Shown in pieces: positions 8,483-16,035 of a DNA stretch of 46,396 bases. The translations under genes and the position numbers were made by a program. The notes beneath the pieces were generated by a model, which did no database searches, was not told the DNA's origin, and was given only the letters and a program-made list of their open reading frames with translations. The stretch is taken from positions 1-46,396 of the forward strand of contig JADGOG010000006.1 of the NCBI GenBank assembly GCA_017883065.1, given 5' to 3'. This DNA comes from Acidimicrobiales bacterium. Lineage in GTDB: Bacteria; Actinomycetota; Acidimicrobiia; Acidimicrobiales; RAAP-2. Numbering within the stretch: position 1 is the stretch's first letter; every line of letters begins with the position of its first letter.

Positions 8483-10513
8483 TCAGTCCGGGGGTGCGTG
8501 GCCCGGACGCACCGGGACCTTCCGCCGCGATCGCCGCATCCGGTCCACGCCGATCAGTGCCAGGCCGAGGACAGCCAGTCCGAGGGCGAGAGCCAGTGGC
8601 ATGCGCACGTCAGCGCCGGTGGCCGCCAGCTGGCCGTTGGAGGACGTCCCCGGAGATGTCGACGAGGCCGCCGTCGACCCCGGCTCGGATGCAGTAACGG
8701 TGATGGTGGCGGCTTCGGGAGTGGAGGGGGCGAAGGTGTTGGTGAAGGCACAGGTCACGTGCGGATTGGCCGAGGTGACGGTCACCAGGACATCGGCGGT
8801 GGTCGGCTGGGTCTCCGACCCGGTGCAGACGATCGACTCCGGCGTCCATGCTCCGGCGGTGCTGTCGACAGGGCCCTCTTCCACGATCGAGTACTGGCCG
8901 GGGGCCAGCGGGTTGAGGGGGTCGCCGTCCACCTGAGTGGCGCTGACGGCCACGCCGGGCTCGGTGGTGGTGGCGTTCAACAACGGACCGGCCGCCTCAC
9001 CGGTGGCATCGGGGGACGACACCACCGGGGTGACCACGAAGTAGGTCGACCCGATGCCGGTGAGGGTGGTCTTGGTGATGGTCAGGCTGCCGTTCGGGGT
9101 GAAGCGATCGGTGTACGTGCAGGCCACCGCCGACGTCGGTAGCAGCGTCACTGTCTGGGAGGGGCTGGTCGGGCCGTCGGACCCCACCGTGCCACCGGTG
9201 CACTGGAACCCGGTGACCGACCAGCTCCCTGCCGGGGTGGGGGCGGGAGGCGTCTCGACGATCGCGTAGGTCTGGGGGCCGGACCCGCCGACATCCGTCA
9301 CGGCTCCCGCCTGGACCGGGGTGTCGGCCGCGGTGGTGGCGGCGGACAGGACGGTGGTCGGGCCGCTCGGCGGGGTCACGCTGAAGGAGAACGGTCCGCC
9401 GAACCCGCCAGTGGTCTGTTGGACCACGGTGATGTTGTTGTCGACCGTCGCCGAATCGACGTAGGTGCAGGTCACCGTGTCGTCGGGGACCAGGGTGACG
9501 GTGGCGGTGGCGGTGGGCAGATCGGTGGTGGTGGCGCTACCACCCGGAGCGGCGCAGGTGAGCGAGGCCAGGGTGAACCCCGGGTAGGTGGTCTGGTGGA
9601 AGTTCCAGGCGACCCCCGACGCGGCGCTCCGCACGAAGGACACCGAGCCGGTGGAGGGGGCTGGCCCGCCCACCGGTATCTGGAAGGTGCCCCCGGGGTT
9701 GAACGAGACGTTGCCGGCGAAGTGGAAGGCGTTGGTCCCGGTCTCGCCCGCTCCCAACTGCTCGTGGAGGATGATCCTGCCGACCGAGGGGGCCTGGTGG
9801 ACCGCGTAGTAGTAGCAGAACACGTGGGTGGTCCCCGAGGAGAAGCCGAGCCACTCCACGTTGTCCCCGTTGAGGTCGTCGATCGAGCACCGCAATGCCC
9901 CGAAGGCGTACCCGGAGCCCAGTGACCCGGTCACCAGCGGATCGGCCGGCGTCCCACCCTGGATCCAGAGCTTCCGGGTCAGTGCCGCGTTCACCTGGGC
10001 CTGGGTGAGCGTCACCGTGGTGGCAGCGGCGATCGACTGGCCGGTCGGACGCCCCAGGGGATCGAGCAGCGGCGTCGAGGGCTGCACGGTGACCGGTGAA
10101 CCGGGGCCCGACACCGTCGACAGGTTGGAGACCTTGCCGGCAATCCCGTCACCGAAGGAGAACTTCCACCCGGGCATCGGTGTGCAGTTGGGACTGTTGG
10201 GCGTCTCGATGGAAGGCGAGACGGGCTGGCCCGGAAGATAGGCGCTGTTCTTCCCGGTGTCCTGCAGGCCCTCTTGGATGTCGTTGCGGGCGAGGTTGGC
10301 CATGATGTCGGTGTAGGCGGGGCACTGCCGGGCAACCACGGTCACCTGGTAGCTGTCGGTCGAGGCGGCTCCAGCCTTGCTTGCGGTGGAGACCGCCACA
10401 GAGCACGCCGCCACCACGAGCGCCGCCGACACCACCGGGCCGAGCCACCTGATCCCACCGTCGGCTCTACTCGATCCGCTCCCGGCGGACCGCCCGGCTC
10501 GTCGCCTGATCAC
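8483..10513 (-). CDS. Secreted surface protein with LAATG sorting signal and prealbumin-like repeats
   Basis: The product has 676 residues. An arginine-rich N-terminus precedes a signal peptide hydrophobic core (about 25-38) and an Ala-rich cleavage region near 45-50. Residues 50-300 are an unrecognised extracellular domain with several Cys (ALRCSIDDLNGDNVEW). Residues 300-615 hold about three repeated beta-sandwich modules, each ending in C-T/A-Y/F-T/V-D/N (VTCTYVDSATVDNN, VACTYTDRF, VTCAFTNTF), resembling prealbumin-like/SpaA-type stalk domains. LAATG at 629-633, a hydrophobic helix and the basic tail RMRRSRRK form a cell-wall sorting signal. The sortase follows 3 nt downstream. GTG 10513 has a -10-like CAGTAT 6 nt ahead. 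Adhesin, stalk or pilin-like roles are all possible; the ligand is unknown. Confidence 0.85.
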   Translation of the reverse strand: MIRRRAGRSAGSGSSRADGGIRWLGPVVSAALVVAACSVAVSTASKAGAASTDSYQVTVVARQCPAYTDIMANLARNDIQEGLQDTGKNSAYLPGQPVSPSIETPNSPNCTPMPGWKFSFGDGIAGKVSNLSTVSGPGSPVTVQPSTPLLDPLGRPTGQSIAAATTVTLTQAQVNAALTRKLWIQGGTPADPLVTGSLGSGYAFGALRCSIDDLNGDNVEWLGFSSGTTHVFCYYYAVHQAPSVGRIILHEQLGAGETGTNAFHFAGNVSFNPGGTFQIPVGGPAPSTGSVSFVRSAASGVAWNFHQTTYPGFTLASLTCAAPGGSATTTDLPTATATVTLVPDDTVTCTYVDSATVDNNITVVQQTTGGFGGPFSFSVTPPSGPTTVLSAATTAADTPVQAGAVTDVGGSGPQTYAIVETPPAPTPAGSWSVTGFQCTGGTVGSDGPTSPSQTVTLLPTSAVACTYTDRFTPNGSLTITKTTLTGIGSTYFVVTPVVSSPDATGEAAGPLLNATTTEPGVAVSATQVDGDPLNPLAPGQYSIVEEGPVDSTAGAWTPESIVCTGSETQPTTADVLVTVTSANPHVTCAFTNTFAPSTPEAATITVTASEPGSTAASSTSPGTSSNGQLAATGADVRMPLALALGLAVLGLALIGVDRMRRSRRKVPVRPGHAPPD

Positions 10514-10519
10514 CCGGCG

Positions 10520-10525
10520 ATACTG
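10520..10525 (-). promoter_or_regulatory. -10-like element of the surface protein-sortase operon
   Basis: CAGTAT, then 6 nt (CGCCGG), then GTG 10513 on the minus strand. There is no Shine-Dalgarno; this is consistent with a leaderless start. Confidence 0.3.
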
Positions 10526-10630
10526 GCATAGCCGGTGCGGAATCTAGGGGATCCCAAGGGGCCATCGGACGGTGCAGTCCGACCGTCAGTGGAGTCGGCC
10601 GCCTCCCCGTCACCGGTGCGTAACGACCGA

Positions 10631-11977
10631 TCAGGCCTGGTCCATCCTCGAACGCAGCTCGGCCACCAGTTGATCGATGGGCACCCTCACCTGCTCGGTG
10701 GTGTCACGGTCCCGCACGGTGACCGCGTGGTCCTCAAGAGAGTCGAAGTCGATGGTCACACACCAGGGTGTGCCCACCTCGTCCTGTCGGCGGTACCGCT
10801 TGCCGATGGACTGGGTCACGTCGTAGTCGCACATGAAGTGGGGCTGCAGCGAGGTGAGTACCGAACGGGCCAACGGCTCGAGCGTCTCCTTCTTCGACAG
10901 GGGGAGGACGCCGACCTGGTAGGGCGCCAGCTTGGGATGCAACCGGAGCACGGTGCGGGCCTCGCCGGCGATCTCGTCCTCGTGGTAGGCCGCCAGGAGG
11001 AAGGCCATCATGGTCCGGGTGGCCCCGGCCGCCGGCTCGATCACGTAGGGGACGTACCGCTCGTTGGCCACCTGGTCGAAGTACTCGAGGCGCTCCCCGG
11101 ATGCCTGGGCATGGGCCTTGAGGTCGAAGTCGGTCCGATTGGCGATGCCCTCGAGCTCGTCCCAGCCCCAGGGGAAGAGGAACTCCACGTCGGCGGTGCC
11201 GGCCGAGTAGTGGGAGAGTTCGTCAGCGCCATGGTGGCGGAGCCGGAGCTGATCGGCGGGGATGCCCAGTCCGGTGTACCACGAGAACCGCTCGTCCAAC
11301 CAGTACTCGAACCAGTGCTGGGCCTCGGCCGGCGGGACGAAGTACTCCATCTCCATCTGTTCGAACTCACGGGTGCGGAAGACGAAGTTCTGCGGGGTGA
11401 TCTCGTTGCGGAAGGACTTGCCCACCTGGGCGATGCCGAAGGGCGGCTTCTTGCGGGTGGTCTGGAGCACGTTGACGAAGTTGATGAACATGCCCTGGGC
11501 CGTCTCCGGTCGGAGGTAGGCCACCGCCCCCTCGTTCTCGACGGGGCCGGCGTGGGTCTTGAACATCAGGTTGAAGGCACGGGCCGGCGTGAACTCGGTG
11601 GAGCCGCAGTTCGGGCACACCCCGTCGATCTTGTCCTCCCTCCAGCGCTGGTTGCACTTGCGGCAGTCGATCAGGGGATCGGTGAAGTTGGAGAGGTGGC
11701 CCGACGCCTCCCACACCGCAGGGGGCGAGAGGATGGCGGCATCGAGGCCGACCACGTCGTCACGACGCTGGACCATCGCCTCCCACCAGGCGTTCTTCAC
11801 GTTGCGCAGCAGATTGACCCCGAGCGGCCCGTAGTCGTAGGTGGAACGGAACCCCCCGTAGATCTCCGCCGACTGGAAGATGAATCCACGTCGCTTGCAC
11901 AGACCGACCACGTTCTCCATCAGATCTGAATCGGGCAGGTCGGAGGGCGCGTCAGGGGTGACGTCAGGATCGGACAT
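10631..11977 (-). CDS. glyS: Glycine--tRNA ligase (alpha2, eukaryote/actinobacterial type)
   Basis: This class II synthetase charges tRNA-Gly. The 448-residue protein has motif 1 and substrate-recognition sequence near the N-terminus (IYGGFRSTYDYGPLG) and a zinc-ribbon insert CRKC...CPNC. Motif 2 is FRNEITPQNFVFRTREFEQM. The motif 3 region is PAAGATRTMMAFLLAAY, and a C-terminal anticodon-binding domain (LAPYQVGVLPLSKKE...) follows. It is the single-chain homodimeric form, not the GlyQ/GlyS pair. Its GTG start overlaps the end of hemW by 14 nt, so it is the last gene of the uppS-recO-hemW-glyS run. Confidence 0.96.
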   Translation of the reverse strand: MSDPDVTPDAPSDLPDSDLMENVVGLCKRRGFIFQSAEIYGGFRSTYDYGPLGVNLLRNVKNAWWEAMVQRRDDVVGLDAAILSPPAVWEASGHLSNFTDPLIDCRKCNQRWREDKIDGVCPNCGSTEFTPARAFNLMFKTHAGPVENEGAVAYLRPETAQGMFINFVNVLQTTRKKPPFGIAQVGKSFRNEITPQNFVFRTREFEQMEMEYFVPPAEAQHWFEYWLDERFSWYTGLGIPADQLRLRHHGADELSHYSAGTADVEFLFPWGWDELEGIANRTDFDLKAHAQASGERLEYFDQVANERYVPYVIEPAAGATRTMMAFLLAAYHEDEIAGEARTVLRLHPKLAPYQVGVLPLSKKETLEPLARSVLTSLQPHFMCDYDVTQSIGKRYRRQDEVGTPWCVTIDFDSLEDHAVTVRDRDTTEQVRVPIDQLVAELRSRMDQA

Positions 11978-13127
11978 AGGGGGGAATGGTACCGGCTGCC
12001 ACCGGTCGTTCGTCCCCGGAGGGCGTCGATCGCTGCGCCGACTCCCCCGGCATCAGACGGGTGGTCACGGCGTTGGCCAGCAACCTCCCACGCAGCGTGA
12101 GCACCGCCCTGGTGCCCCGCAGCTCGATCAGGCCCTCCAGATCGGGCCCGTCGGGGAGGGCGGCGGCGGGCACCCCGGATGGAGTGCGCAGGGCAAGGGC
12201 CAGGGCCTCGAACCGTCGCTGTTCGTCGGTCAGCACCTCCTCGGCCGCCATGGCCGAGCCGCCGCGGTCGACGGCCGCCAGGTACCGGTCCGGGGTACGG
12301 ACGTTCCACCACCGGCGACCGGCTCGGTGGGAGTGCGCGGCTGACCCGATGCCCCGGTACTCCCCTTGGTCCCAGTAGAGGTTGTTGTGCCGGCAGCGGT
12401 GCCCGGGACGGGCCCAGTTGGAGATCTCCTCCCAGGCGAGCCCGGCGTCGGCCAGCATGCGGTCGGCCACCGCGTACCGGTCGGCCTGCACGTCGTCGTC
12501 GGGATGCCGGGCCGGGGCGGCGGCGAGGGGTGTCCCCGGTTCCACGGTGAGGGCATAGGCGCTGACGTGGGGCGGTGGCTTGGCCAGGGAGAGCACGTCG
12601 GTGAGGCTCCGCTCCCAGTCGGCATCAGTCTCGCCCGCTCCACCCATGATCAGGTCCATGTTCCACGAGTCGAACCCGGCATCGGCCACCATGACCGCGG
12701 CCTCGAGGGCCTGGTCGGACCCGTGGCGCCGACCGAGCCCGGCGAGCACATGGGGCGCGGTGGACTGGACGCCCAGGGAGACGCGGGTGACGCCACCGGC
12801 CCGGTAGGCGGCCAGGCGTTCGGCGGTGACGTCCTCGGGGTTGCACTCCACGGTGACTTCCGCGCCGGAGAGCCGAGGGACCCCGTCAAGGATCCCGACG
12901 AGCAGGTCGGCCGGGAGTCGGGACGGCGTCCCTCCTCCGAAGAACACCGAGGTGGCCGGCGGGATCCCCTCGTCGGTGCGGGCCCGCGACACCTCGACGG
13001 CACAGGCCTCCGCGTACCGCTCCATCAGATGGTCGCGGTCGGTGTAGGTGGCGAAGGCGCAGTAGTCGCAGCGGAACCGGCAGAACGGCACGTGCACGTA
13101 GACACCGAAGGGAGGGCTCCCTGTCAC
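11964..13127 (-). CDS. hemW: Radical SAM heme chaperone HemW
   Basis: This 387-residue protein has the radical-SAM cluster motif C-x3-C-x2-C at Cys16, Cys20 and Cys23 (PFCRFRCDYCAFATY). The next Cys of true HemN (fourth Cys of CxxxCxxCxC) is Phe/Ala here, as in HemW, a heme-binding chaperone rather than coproporphyrinogen dehydrogenase. FFGGGTPS and VTVECNPED follow as SAM-binding elements. GTG 13127 has GGAGGG just upstream. The gene lies 49 nt after recO and overlaps glyS. In other actinobacteria the gene sits near lepA and hrcA, consistent with this neighbourhood. Family members are often mislabelled HemN. Confidence 0.93.
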   Translation of the reverse strand: MTGSPPFGVYVHVPFCRFRCDYCAFATYTDRDHLMERYAEACAVEVSRARTDEGIPPATSVFFGGGTPSRLPADLLVGILDGVPRLSGAEVTVECNPEDVTAERLAAYRAGGVTRVSLGVQSTAPHVLAGLGRRHGSDQALEAAVMVADAGFDSWNMDLIMGGAGETDADWERSLTDVLSLAKPPPHVSAYALTVEPGTPLAAAPARHPDDDVQADRYAVADRMLADAGLAWEEISNWARPGHRCRHNNLYWDQGEYRGIGSAAHSHRAGRRWWNVRTPDRYLAAVDRGGSAMAAEEVLTDEQRRFEALALALRTPSGVPAAALPDGPDLEGLIELRGTRAVLTLRGRLLANAVTTRLMPGESAQRSTPSGDERPVAAGTIPPYVRS

Positions 13128-13176
13128 CGTCCCTCCGGTCCAGAGCCACCAGGAGTGCCAGGAGCAGCGGACGGCC

Positions 13177-13902
13177 TCACGAGACCTGGCCCGACCGGAC
13201 CGAGCGGAGGCGCCGGTCCAGGTGGGCCTCCATCGCCTCGGTGGCCAACGCGGTGACCTCGTCGGTGACCGGAGAGCGGGGTTCGGCGAGCACGCCGGAC
13301 AGTCCCCCGCCCAACGTGCGGCGCAGCAGGCTCAACCCATCCGGCGACAGGGAGCGGCCCCGGCGACAGGTGCGGCACAGGACGCCACCTTCGACCAGAT
13401 CGAAGGCGACCAGGACGGATGCGTCCTCCTCTCCGCAGGACACGCACATGTCGAGGACCGGGGCCGACCCCTCGAGGGCCAGCGCCTTCAGGAAGAAGGC
13501 GGGCGCCACCATCGGTGAATCCTGGTCGGCGAGGGCAGCCAGTGCTCCCACCAACATGGCGTAGAGACGGGGATTGGCATGACGCTCCTGGCCGATCTGG
13601 TCGACCACCTCGAGCAGGGACATGGCCGAGGCCATCCTGTCGAGGTCCTCGCGGACGACACGGAAGGTGTCCACCACCTCGACCTGGTTGATGGTGTCGA
13701 GATCGCCGCGCCCCTGCCAGCCGAGCAGGGCCACGTGGCTGAGCGGCTCGAGCCTGGACCCGAACTTCGAGGTGGTGCGGCGCACGCCCTTGGCCACCGC
13801 CCGGACCTTGCCGTGCTCCTCGGTCATCAGCGTCACGATCCGGTCCGCCTCGCCGAGGCGGATGGTGCGCAACACCACGCCACGATCGCGAAAGAGGGTC
13901 AT
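13177..13902 (-). CDS. recO: DNA repair protein RecO
   Basis: RecO loads RecA onto SSB-coated single-stranded DNA in RecFOR recombination. This 241-residue protein starts MTLFRDRGVVLRTIRLGEAD, the OB-fold N-terminus of the family. A helical domain follows, with a zinc-binding segment of two CxxC pairs (CVSCGEED near 155 and CRTCRRG near 177). The ATG overlaps the stop of the upstream small membrane protein gene by 4 nt (ATGA), indicating translational coupling. Length is normal for the family. Confidence 0.95.
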   Translation of the reverse strand: MTLFRDRGVVLRTIRLGEADRIVTLMTEEHGKVRAVAKGVRRTTSKFGSRLEPLSHVALLGWQGRGDLDTINQVEVVDTFRVVREDLDRMASAMSLLEVVDQIGQERHANPRLYAMLVGALAALADQDSPMVAPAFFLKALALEGSAPVLDMCVSCGEEDASVLVAFDLVEGGVLCRTCRRGRSLSPDGLSLLRRTLGGGLSGVLAEPRSPVTDEVTALATEAMEAHLDRRLRSVRSGQVS

Positions 13903-14282
13903 CGCGGCGGGTTGGGCTCCTCGGCCGTCCTGTTCCCCGAGGACGGCCCGGTCCCGTTGGCCTGCATGGCCGCATCTGCCTTCCTCGGAACGCCGGGTCC
14001 GCCGGACGTGAGTGGGGTCTGGCCCTGCTCCGCCGTCTTGCCCGCCGGGCGGCCGTAGGAACGACCCCCACCCAGCAGGCTGTTCGCGGCGATCAGGCCC
14101 AGGACGACGGGCGGGAGGATGACCAGGGGCAGTACCGCCTGAAAGCCGGCGACCAGCATCAAGACGATGAACGCGTACAACACGATGCCGAGGACGATGC
14201 CGGTGGTGATCCAGACCCCGCCGGTGTCGTCACGAAGGCGGTCGGACGACCGGTGCTGACGTCCTGAGGGGTCGTTCGTCAC
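13899..14282 (-). CDS. Small two-helix membrane protein between uppS and recO
   Basis: This 127-residue protein is coupled on both sides: its GTG overlaps the uppS stop and its stop overlaps the recO start (4 nt each). A hydrophilic N-terminus of about 22 residues is followed by two adjacent hydrophobic helices (about 23-45 and 48-66), the first WITTGIVLGIVLYAFIVLML. The tail, rich in Gly, Pro and Lys, is probably disordered and cytoplasmic. No catalytic motif is visible and no family is recognised. The tight coupling makes it a real gene. Its position next to uppS suggests, without proving, a role at the membrane in isoprenoid or envelope metabolism. Confidence 0.75.
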   Translation of the reverse strand: MTNDPSGRQHRSSDRLRDDTGGVWITTGIVLGIVLYAFIVLMLVAGFQAVLPLVILPPVVLGLIAANSLLGGGRSYGRPAGKTAEQGQTPLTSGGPGVPRKADAAMQANGTGPSSGNRTAEEPNPPR

Positions 14283-15049
14283 GTCACTCCACCGTACCGG
14301 CGCTGACGGCGCTGGAAATCTCGCACCGCCTCGAACAGGTGGGAGCGCCGGAAGTCCGGCCAGAGCACGTCGTCGAAGACCAGCTCACTGTAGGCCAGCT
14401 GCCACAGGAGGAAGTTGGAGATGCGGTGCTCGCCCGAGGTGCGGATGACCAGGTCGGGATCGGGCTGATCGGGGAAGTAGAGCCGGGAGCGGATGGCCTT
14501 CTCGTTCACCTTGTCGGCCGGCACCCCGTCGGCCACCAGGCGCTGCACGGCGTCGACGATCTCCGCCCGGCCGCCGTAGTTGAAGGCCATGGTCAGGGTG
14601 CACCGGCGGTTGGCGGCCGTCAGGTCGATCGACTCGTCCATCCGTCGGAGTACCCGCTTGGGGACCCGCCAGTCGCGACGGCCGGCGAACCGGATCCGCA
14701 CCCCCTTCTCATGCAGTTCGTCGCGACGGCGCATGAGGAGGCTCTCGTTGAATCCCATCAGGTAGCGCACCTCATCAGCCGGGCGCCGCCAGTTCTCCGT
14801 GGAGAACGCGTACATGGTGATCCACGGGATGCCCAGGTCGAGGGCACCTTCCACCGCATCCAGCAGCGCGGCCTCTCCCGCGGCGTGGCCCTCCGTCCGG
14901 GGGAGGCCGCGGCGTGCCGCCCACCGTCCGTTCCCGTCCATGACACAGGCCACGTGGGCGGGGATCGGGCCACCGATCAGGTCGGACGCCGACACCACCG
15001 GACGCGGCGTCGTCTCCCCCTCGTCGGTGTCTTCCTGCTCCGAGTGCAC
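14279..15049 (-). CDS. uppS: Isoprenyl transferase (cis-prenyltransferase; undecaprenyl/decaprenyl diphosphate synthase)
   Basis: This enzyme condenses isopentenyl diphosphate onto an allylic primer in cis, making the lipid carrier for peptidoglycan and surface glycans. The 256-residue protein has the diphosphate-binding MDGNGRWA with catalytic Asp38, TMYAFSTENWRRP, the FNYGGRAEI motif, and the C-terminal DPDLVIRTSGEHRISNFLLW and ELVFDDVLWPDF signatures. The GTG start was chosen because TAGGTT lies 6 nt upstream; no Shine-Dalgarno is seen. It heads the run uppS-small membrane protein-recO-hemW-glyS and is divergent from the TauE/SafE gene. Product chain length cannot be told from sequence. 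Confidence 0.95.
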   Translation of the reverse strand: MHSEQEDTDEGETTPRPVVSASDLIGGPIPAHVACVMDGNGRWAARRGLPRTEGHAAGEAALLDAVEGALDLGIPWITMYAFSTENWRRPADEVRYLMGFNESLLMRRRDELHEKGVRIRFAGRRDWRVPKRVLRRMDESIDLTAANRRCTLTMAFNYGGRAEIVDAVQRLVADGVPADKVNEKAIRSRLYFPDQPDPDLVIRTSGEHRISNFLLWQLAYSELVFDDVLWPDFRRSHLFEAVRDFQRRQRRYGGVT

Positions 15050-15055
15050 CCTGGG

Positions 15056-15061
15056 AACCTA
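15056..15061 (-). promoter_or_regulatory. -10 element of uppS (leaderless)
   Basis: TAGGTT on the minus strand, then CCCAGG, then GTG 15049. It fits TANNNT with the 6-nt spacing seen at other transcription-unit heads. Confidence 0.4.
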
Positions 15062-15133
15062 TCGCCTCGGCGGGAAGGCCCGAACCTGTGGGCAGCCGGG
15101 TGGCCGGCGTCGACCGCCCGGCGCTGGCGCGTA

Positions 15134-15162
15134 TTGAGTCGTCGGTCCCTGGGCGCTAGACC
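15134..15162 (+). promoter_or_regulatory. -35/-10 promoter of the TauE/SafE gene (leaderless)
   Basis: TTGAGT (15134-15139), a 17-nt spacer, then TAGACC (15157-15162), followed by 6 nt and ATG 15169. This is the best two-box promoter in the window and puts transcription start at the ATG. Confidence 0.45.
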
Positions 15163-15168
15163 CTCCTC

Positions 15169-15927
15169 ATGTCCCCGCTGGCCGCACTGGCCATCTTTGC
15201 CGCCGGTGTCGCCGCCGGAACGGTCAACGTGATCGTCGGGTCGGGCTCGTTGATCACCTTCCCCACCCTGTTGGCCCTCGGCTACCCCCCGGTCCTGGCC
15301 AACGTGTCCAACACGGTCGGCCTCACCCCCGGGAACGTCAGTGCCAATGTCGCCTACCGACGGGAGCTGACCGGCCAGCGCACCCGCCTGGTCCAGCTGG
15401 GGGCGGCGTCCCTGCTCGGCGCGCTGGCTGGGGCGACCCTGCTGCTCGCGCTCCCCCACAACGTGTTCAAGGCCGCCGTCCCCGCACTGGTGGCCCTGGC
15501 CGCGCTGTTGATGGCCTTCCAGCCCCGGATGCGCGCCGGTCTCGACCGGCGGGACCGGCAGCGGGCCCACGGGGGGGTGGAGCTCCTGGCGGGCGTGTTC
15601 CTCACCGGGGTCTACGGCGGCTACTTCGGCGCGGCCCAGGGGGTGATCCTCATCGCCTTGTTGGCCATCTTCATCGAGGACGACCTCCAACGGCTCAACG
15701 GCACCAAGAACGCGCTGGTCCTCATCGTCAACGGAGTGGCCGGCATCGTCTTCATCGCCACCACCCAGATCTCGTGGTCGGTGGCCGGGCTCATCGCGGC
15801 GGGCTCGATCATCGGCGGGCAGGTCGGGGGCCGGTACGGACGACGGATGCCGGCCGCCGTCCTCCGGTGGGTGATCGTGGTGGTGGGCCTGGGCGTGGCG
15901 GTCGGGCTGGCGGTCGAGTGGCACTGA
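15169..15927 (+). CDS. TauE/SafE family sulfite/sulfonate-type transporter
   Basis: This 252-residue integral membrane protein has about eight predicted helices, starting LAALAIFAAGVAAGTVNVIV. The duplicated TauE/SafE signatures are VGSGSLITFPTLLALGYPP with VANVSNTVGL-like sequence (LANVSNTVGLTPGN) in the first half, and GVYGGYFGAAQGVILIALL in the second. Family members export sulfite, organosulfonates or sulfoacetate; the substrate here cannot be assigned. It stands as a single plus-strand gene, divergent from uppS, with its own leaderless promoter and a hairpin 19 nt after the stop. No sulfur-metabolism genes are adjacent. Confidence 0.88.
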   Translation: MSPLAALAIFAAGVAAGTVNVIVGSGSLITFPTLLALGYPPVLANVSNTVGLTPGNVSANVAYRRELTGQRTRLVQLGAASLLGALAGATLLLALPHNVFKAAVPALVALAALLMAFQPRMRAGLDRRDRQRAHGGVELLAGVFLTGVYGGYFGAAQGVILIALLAIFIEDDLQRLNGTKNALVLIVNGVAGIVFIATTQISWSVAGLIAAGSIIGGQVGGRYGRRMPAAVLRWVIVVVGLGVAVGLAVEWH

Positions 15928-15945
15928 CTGAACGACCGACCGACC

Positions 15946-15962
15946 GGTCCCGATGCGGGACC
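15946..15962 (+). terminator. Terminator-like hairpin after the TauE/SafE gene
   Basis: GGTCCC-GATGC-GGGACC is a perfect 6-bp stem with a 5-nt loop, 19 nt after the stop. There is no T-run. Confidence 0.45.
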
Positions 15963-15982
15963 TGAGGCGCAGTTGTGGGACG

Positions 15983-16001
15983 GGCACGGCTCCTGCGTGC
16001 C
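15983..16001 (+). terminator. Second hairpin between TauE/SafE gene and helicase
   Basis: GGCACG-GCTCCTG-CGTGCC is a perfect 6-bp stem with a 7-nt loop. With the hairpin at 15946 it forms a tandem pair; it also lies over the -35 region expected for the helicase promoter, so an operator role is possible. Confidence 0.3.
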
Positions 16002-16023
16002 GGGCCCGGCCGTGCCGCCCCGG

Positions 16024-16029
16024 TAGGGT
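16024..16029 (+). promoter_or_regulatory. -10 element of the helicase gene (leaderless)
   Basis: TAGGGT, then CGGCTG, then ATG 16036. It has the same 6-nt spacing as the neighbouring transcription-unit heads; no Shine-Dalgarno. Confidence 0.4.
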
Positions 16030-16035
16030 CGGCTG

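Noticed and set aside
10535-11929. Long plus-strand open frame opposite glyS
   Set aside because: Shadow of a complete glycyl-tRNA synthetase.
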